This document shows, in pieces, positions 59,300 to 64,000 of a DNA stretch of 64,000 bases (position 1 is its first letter; the number at the start of each line of letters is the position of its first letter). The notes under the pieces were generated by a model. The model was not told the origin of the DNA. It was given only the letters and a program-made list of their open reading frames with translations, and ran no database searches. Both the position numbers and the translations under genes were made by a program. Source of the DNA: Patella vulgata (lineage: Eukaryota > Mollusca > Gastropoda > Patellidae); the NCBI RefSeq assembly GCF_932274485.2, contig NC_065883.2:74049839-74113838 (forward strand), written 5' to 3'.

Positions 59300-59500
59300 T
59301 AGTTTATATATATATATATATGTATTTAAAATAGAAAATTAAAATTTTCGATAAAAAATTGTCTCTTAAAAAATCTAAGAGTTTTACAATATAGACCCGG
59401 TTGGGAGAACAACTGACGTTCAGACTGATTCGAAATAAGAGTAGGCCGTAGTGTCGGTGTCCGGGGAAACACTTTCCCTCATAGCACATTGTGTGGTGTG
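59300..59500 (-). repeat. LINE 3' UTR scrap joined to a SINE-A scrap
   Basis: Positions 59335-59425 resemble LINE copy 3 at 45915-45995 (aaaattgtctcttaaaaaat, acaatatagacccggttggg). From 59430 it continues as SINE-A (ataagagtaggccgtagtg). Confidence 0.6.
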
Positions 59501-59540
59501 TGCTTAAATCACAAGGTCTGTAATATCTGTCAAAGGAGAG

Positions 59541-59790
59541 GGGGGGGGGTAACGTCCACTTGACACAAACTAGGTCATTTCGGGACTAACACGTGGTTCA
59601 ATTTTATTTCAATAATTCGCTTGCGCCTAGGGGTTTTAGCAGTGGGAGGAAACAGAAAAAAAACACTAGGCTGGACAGGCGACCCTACTCCTTGCCACGT
59701 ACAACCGGAAAATGGAAACCACGCCAGTTGAATCCATGAGAGACCTTATGGTACAGCGCACATGCGCTAACAATTCGGCCATCCATCCCT
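59541..59790 (-). repeat. SINE-B copy
   Basis: G run, gtaacgtccacttgacacaa, damaged core, and head complement cggccatccatccc. Confidence 0.8.
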
Positions 59791-60687
59791 TCCCCCTCTA
59801 CACAAGAACAAGTAACAATTCTGTGTATACACCGCGATCAATTATGATATACAACTGTTCTTGGCTTGTTTAATTGCGACTGAAACTGAAGAGCAAAACC
59901 AACATGATACAATTATCACTTTACTTTCATAATTTTACTCCCGGGTGCTAAATTGTGTGTATTACCGATAATTTATATGTATACAATACGCGGATCGATT
60001 TGGGCCCAAAGGTTTTTGGTGAACAGAACATGTTTATATGACAGTTACAGAAGATCTAGTTCGTGTGCATAAAGAGTATAACATTGACGACACATATATA
60101 GAAATATCAGCTATTAGGGACCTTTCGCATCGGTACGAACAGAAAACGAACATATTTTCGTTTTCGTATCCTCTAACACGCGGTTTCGCAATCCGACGTG
60201 CGCTAATAGCTAGATTGCGTTAATTTCTACTCCATGAACTTCTCGGTCAAGGCAAAGTTTCCACTGTTTTTTTTGCCAAGTGTACAACAAATCAAGCAGA
60301 ATATTGCTTTTGAGCACATTTTACAAAATCAACAATATACACAAAGCTTCGAAGATGGTGGAAAATTCAATATATGAGACAAGAAACATATTCGTTTGCA
60401 TACCTACATAAATCTAGCTCCATACGCTTAACGTTTTTTACTCATTACGGATTGACGTCACAAGTACACACGAATCCATGACGTTTTCGTATCGATGCGA
60501 AGGTCCAAATTGACGTATCTATTTTGATTTTATGGCCGATACAAATGCCTTGATATTGTGAAGCGGATAAATCGTTGTTTGATGGTTATTTTCGTATTGA
60601 GTATAATTTGGAATTATAACGCTTCAAAATGCAACAATCCTTATAAAAAGCAATATGTTTTGATACGGTTTTAACCACGTGACAACA
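59791..60687. other. No gene recognised
   Basis: Spacer between the E first exon and gene F. It contains several cgtttcg/cgtatc words but no exon, repeat end or promoter that can be supported. Confidence 0.35.
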
Positions 60688-60903
60688 GGAGAGAGAGAGA
60701 GAGAAATGGGGTTTAACGTCCACTCGACACAAACTAGGTCATTTCGGGATTAACATATGGTTTAATTTTATTTCAATAATTCGCTTGCGGTGGGGGGGAA
60801 ACCGGAGGACCCGGAGAAAACCCACGAGGTTGGACAGGCGACCCTACTCCTTGTCACGTACAACCGGGGATTCGAAACCAGGCCAGTCGACTCAATGACA
60901 CGC
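60688..60903 (-). repeat. SINE-B copy, head truncated, followed by a LINE 3' scrap
   Basis: (ga)n tail through the core to gactcaatgaca; the tRNA head is replaced at 60904. Positions 60916-60940 read tgtttggcgcaatatatccc, from the LINE 3' end. Confidence 0.8.
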
Positions 60904-61351
60904 ATAAATCACCCTGTTTGGCGCAATATATCCCGGTGGGCGCACTATAACGATGTTTTCTTATTTCCACGGTAAATTATATCTTTAACGTAAGCAGTAT
61001 TTGCAATGATATAGTTAGATTGTGCTAACGGTGTCCTATATTATAACAAAAATGATAAAACATGTCATAAAATAATATCCCTATATCATTACACACCGCA
61101 TTACCCAATACAGTCCATTATCCGTGCTGATATTAACAAAGTACTTGTTATTTTTACCATTCCATTAACTACTTTGCGAAAACTCAATCAACCTGTGTTA
61201 TCTCATGTACGGAATATATCGATTCAAACTGATATAACATAAGTTTGATCATGACTAGTCCGGGTCAGTTAAGGCATGCTGGAAGAATCGAGCCAGCAGC
61301 TGAAAGATCAGGATCCGGGGAAAGAAGACGGAATGCAACTGTGAGAAGAAA

Positions 61352-62317
61352 ATGGAAAGCAACACTGACACGAAGACGGAGAGCTATCACGACCTACGAT
61401 ACTGTGTTCACGACATCTTGAGACCTTTGTTAAAATGTATGCAGCTTTTCGGTATGTACTATGATAGGTTTGGTAGCGGTTCAACTTCGCATAGGCTTTC
61501 TAAATTCAGCAAAGTATACAGTGTCGCTGTTATTGTGTTGGTTTGGATTAATGTATTGAGATATATTCCATCGTTTTGGGTTGGATTTGATTATCAGCCC
61601 AACCATACAGTAAACAGAGTCATCAAGCAAACGTGGCTTTTACAATGTGCTGTTACTACATCCATATTACTATGGCACTGTCGGAAAGGAACTTGGAATT
61701 CCTTCTACAACACGTGGTATGGAATCATAACAACAGGAAGTTGGTCAAATTATATCAACACGAAAACCAAAAAAATGCGGAGAATATGTAAAATATTTCT
61801 TTTTCTAGGCATCATCTATTTTATTTTCAGTATCTTTTCTTCGCTGCTCTCGGAAATTTTGTTCAACAGTTCTGTCATGCTTACTAATCCGTTTCCGGCA
61901 AATGTTGAAAGCGCTATAGCGATTATAATATTTGAATTATTCGACGTTGCTGCTTGGATATTCCCGGGTATGTTCATGATAGCCATGTGTTACTGTCTTA
62001 AGCTGGCATTCTCCATGGTGAAATTGTGTTTAGAGAGCTCGGTACAGAAACTCCAGGGTTTTCCGGACAATTTAAATGACATTCGACATATTCATTTAAA
62101 ACTGTGCCGAATGGTTGAACATCTCGATAAACCGATTAGCTTGTGGATAGTCAATGTGGTGGGATGTAACGTGTTTTTAGCCTGCTTCATCATGTATGAT
62201 CTGGTAAGAAGTGGACAAAATGAACTCGTGGTCATTATCTTAAAATGCTCTTGGCTGACCAATGATATCCTGACAGTTTTTATAACTTGTTGGTTTATGG
62301 CTGCTGTCAATGAAGAG
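61352..62317 (+). CDS. Gene F exon 1
   Basis: Starts MESNTDTKTESYHDLRYCVH; the DILRPLLKCMQLFGMYYD motif matches the family N-terminus. It ends AAVNEE/gtaaga; the following open codons are intron. Loop motif IRHIHLKLCRMVEHLDKPI lies between helices 4 and 5, as in gene A. Confidence 0.9.
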
Positions 62318-63801
62318 GTAAGAAACAATATATATATTATTACATTCCTTTGAGTTTGGTGGTCGTTTGGTCTGACACGTGCGCGTTAGATCATATGCTC
62401 GGTCATTGAGTCACGTGGCGTAGTTTCGGTTCCCCGCTTCATACGACTAGAAGTACGGTCGCCCTTTTAACCTCGTAGGTTTTCCCCATTTTTGTCTTTT
62501 ATTCTTTAATCTAATTATATTTCTGTTTCGTTGATGTTTAATTTTTTTATACAACGGCACCTGGAAATGTAAAAAACATAACATAGGTATTTTATTTCAA
62601 TAAACACAATCGCTCACGGAAAAGCGAAATTGGAATGTAGGCATTATCGCGATAAAACCGCCCCTGCCCTATCGTACCAATAATGTAATGGTCAATAAGT
62701 TCACGTCATCTGTGCACAGCCCTTAAATAAGATGTGTCCAATGGTCAATAAATAACATTTGTGCGATGATTATATTGATCGTGAGTCACGGTTGTTCAGT
62801 GACGTGACGGTCCCGTGTTCAAAGGACTTGTCAAGGAACAACGTAGGCCCCTATAGTCGTTCGGATGGGACAAAACACCGATGTCCTGTGTACAAATTGG
62901 CGTAGAAGTAAAAGAACCCTTGGTAATTGAAATTCGAAATTAAAGAGTAGGCCGTAGCGCTGCTGTCCGGGCAAAATTTCCCTCTTTGCACACTGCATGA
63001 ACTGCATGCCGGGGGTCGATCGTTTACCGTAGCCATGTTTGAAAATTGGGTTTCGACAAATAAGCTATTTATCCGGCGTACAAAATGACCAATACGGCCG
63101 ACATGAAGCATATACTCGTTGCTTTCCATGTAAATAATTTCAGGTTTGTCAAAATGATAATTCTGTTAAGGGGTTTGTTCCGAAAATGAAATAAAAAGTG
63201 TAATTTTCACGATCTGTATTCACTGAGTTACTAATAAGTTGTTTTTTTTATCTGTGTAGGCTCACTCGCCATTAGAATATATCTATGACATAAAGACAGA
63301 TGGGCTGTCAACACAACAACTAGGGCAAGTAAGTGCATTATATTTGTAACAGATTGTAAGCGTAGAATTAATGGAGAAGTTTAAGGTCATAGGGGGATAC
63401 GGAGTTAGGGGCCCTCCCTAAAATAGGTTGAAATTACATCACCGTAGATATGATTTAGAGATCGTTCCTGTTGTTACATATTCAAATTGCCTTCAAAAGG
63501 ACAGCGATGGTATCACGCATGTGCCTTAGTACTGGACACGTGAGCGTTGACTTTGCCACCAGTCTTCTGGACTCAAGATGGCCCCTTCTGTTTTTCAAGT
63601 TATAACAAATTCTAGCGAGTGCCGAAGAAAAACTGAATCACCTAATTCATTGGCTCTCTTTAATAAAAAAAAAAAACGGTATTTAATTATAATCCCGGAA
63701 CTATATTTCAGTTGACGTTATTTTTGTCTAAATTAACTGGTACATCAATAGGTTTTACAGCCATGGGATTTTTTACTATCACAAAAGAAGTTATATTAAC
63801 G
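61352..63801 (+). CDS. Gustatory-receptor-like chemoreceptor, gene F (exons 1-3; 3' end outside window)
   Basis: Exons 61352-62317, 63260-63328 and 63712-63801, all with GT/AG borders and phase 0. The first exon (322 codons) has six predicted helices and resembles gene A exon 1 closely (WINVLRYIPSFWVGFDYQPN, VMLTNPFPA, WIVNVVGCNVFLACFI). Exon 2 reads AHSPLEYIYDIKTDGLSTQQ then LGQ; exon 3 is amino-acid identical to the other two exon 3 copies. The missing fourth exon should encode about 18 residues with the TYxxxLLQ(F/Y) ending. The ATG chosen is the first in frame, just after an upstream stretch without a similar frame. It is divergently oriented relative to the B-E array. Confidence 0.87.
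62345..62480 (+). repeat. SINE-B relic in intron 1 of gene F
   Basis: Decayed head and B box (gtttcggttccccgc) followed by tcgcccttttaacctcgtag; the 3' half is missing. Confidence 0.5.
62790..63005 (+). repeat. SINE-A relic in intron 1 of gene F
   Basis: Partial head (ggtcccgtgttcaaagg) and body (gtgtacaaattggcgtagaa, gtaggccgtagcgctgctgt), ending at about 63005 without the usual tail. Confidence 0.6.
63260..63328 (+). CDS. Gene F exon 2
   Basis: Acceptor ctgtgtag/GCT, donor CAA/gtaagt, 23 codons, phase 0; the same length as the other two exon 2 copies. Confidence 0.85.
63712..63801 (+). CDS. Gene F exon 3
   Basis: Acceptor tatttcag/TTG, donor ACG/gtgagt, 30 codons, phase 0. One silent difference from the shared exon 3 at 20076-19987 and two from gene A exon 3. 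Confidence 0.88.
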
Positions 63802-64000
63802 GTGAGTTCAATTTTATGTATGACGTCTCAATTACAGAAATACAAAATTCATACTACCATTGGTTTCTCAACATTATATTGACAAGGAACCACGCATGAC
63901 GTTATCGTATCCATCTTGGAATTGTGACCTCATGCTATCCGCAATGTGGAATTGGCGAAGTTCAGGGGGGGGGGGGGGTTGCAAAGAGCGTCTCCCCAAA
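63802..64000. other. Start of gene F intron 3
   Basis: Exon 4 is not found before the window ends. A 14-base G run lies near 63965. Confidence 0.5.

Noticed and set aside
60038-60223. Small plus-strand frame of 61 codons as a gene
   Set aside because: No homology, no splice context, and composition like the surrounding spacer.

Overview
The window is animal nuclear DNA, most likely from a lophotrochozoan and probably a bivalve or gastropod mollusc. The grounds are intron-split genes with GT/AG borders, dense tRNA-derived SINEs (one carrying a Nin-like conserved block), an I/Jockey-type LINE with an RNase H domain, AT-rich spacers and many poly-G tracts. The taxon is inferred, not proved. No bacterial, viral or CRISPR system is present.

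The host genes are insect-type gustatory-receptor-like (GRL) chemoreceptors: seven-transmembrane proteins with one long first exon (six helices) and three tiny phase-0 exons holding the last helix and the C-terminal TYxxxLLQ(F/Y) signature. Gene A (minus strand, 14831 to 7019) is complete with four exons. Gene F (plus strand, 61352 to beyond 63801) has exons 1-3 in the window and runs off the right edge. Between them, on the minus strand, four long first exons stand in tandem: E (57638-56643), D (54838-53852), C (42394-41408) and B (34058-33063). Each has its own start, a TATA-like box about 130-145 bp upstream (degenerate in E) and a phase-0 GT donor. I find only one set of small 3' exons downstream of all four (20630-20562, 20076-19987, 18572-18516). 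The simplest reading is one locus with alternative promoters and first exons spliced to a shared C-terminus, as in Drosophila Gr39a, Gr28b and Gr23a. This is the main candidate for something undescribed.

The B-E cluster grew by tandem duplication of a unit of first exon plus about 2.6 kb of spacer. Six spacer copies or partial copies are visible (about 24.6-27.2, 34.2-41.3, 42.6-45.1, 52.9-53.8, 55.0-56.6 and 57.8-58.4 kb). Two of them (lower edge near 24.5 kb, upper edge near 45.1 kb) lack the first exon expected there. Because the spacers are paralogous, intact copies serve as empty sites for many insertions: a near full-length LINE at 27223-32987 in copy 1, a composite LINE at 35338-40024 in copy 2, a LINE fragment at 55325-55738, a 0.5-kb inverted-repeat element at 25056-25553 and others.

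The rest is repeats. One LINE family supplies four large minus-strand copies (best: 47143-52927, with an intact ORF1 and a single nonsense codon in ORF2) and many 3' stubs. Two SINE families (SINE-A with an ATTTC-type tail, SINE-B with a CT tail) end in sequence resembling the LINE 3' end. There is an internally deleted Tc1 element (21453-22431) and several MITE-like palindromic elements, two of them flanked by 7-8 bp duplications. Small fossils of a RecQ-like helicase (about 4.0 kb) and a hAT transposase (about 16.55 kb) are also present. All statements come from reading the sequence by eye; no database search was run.
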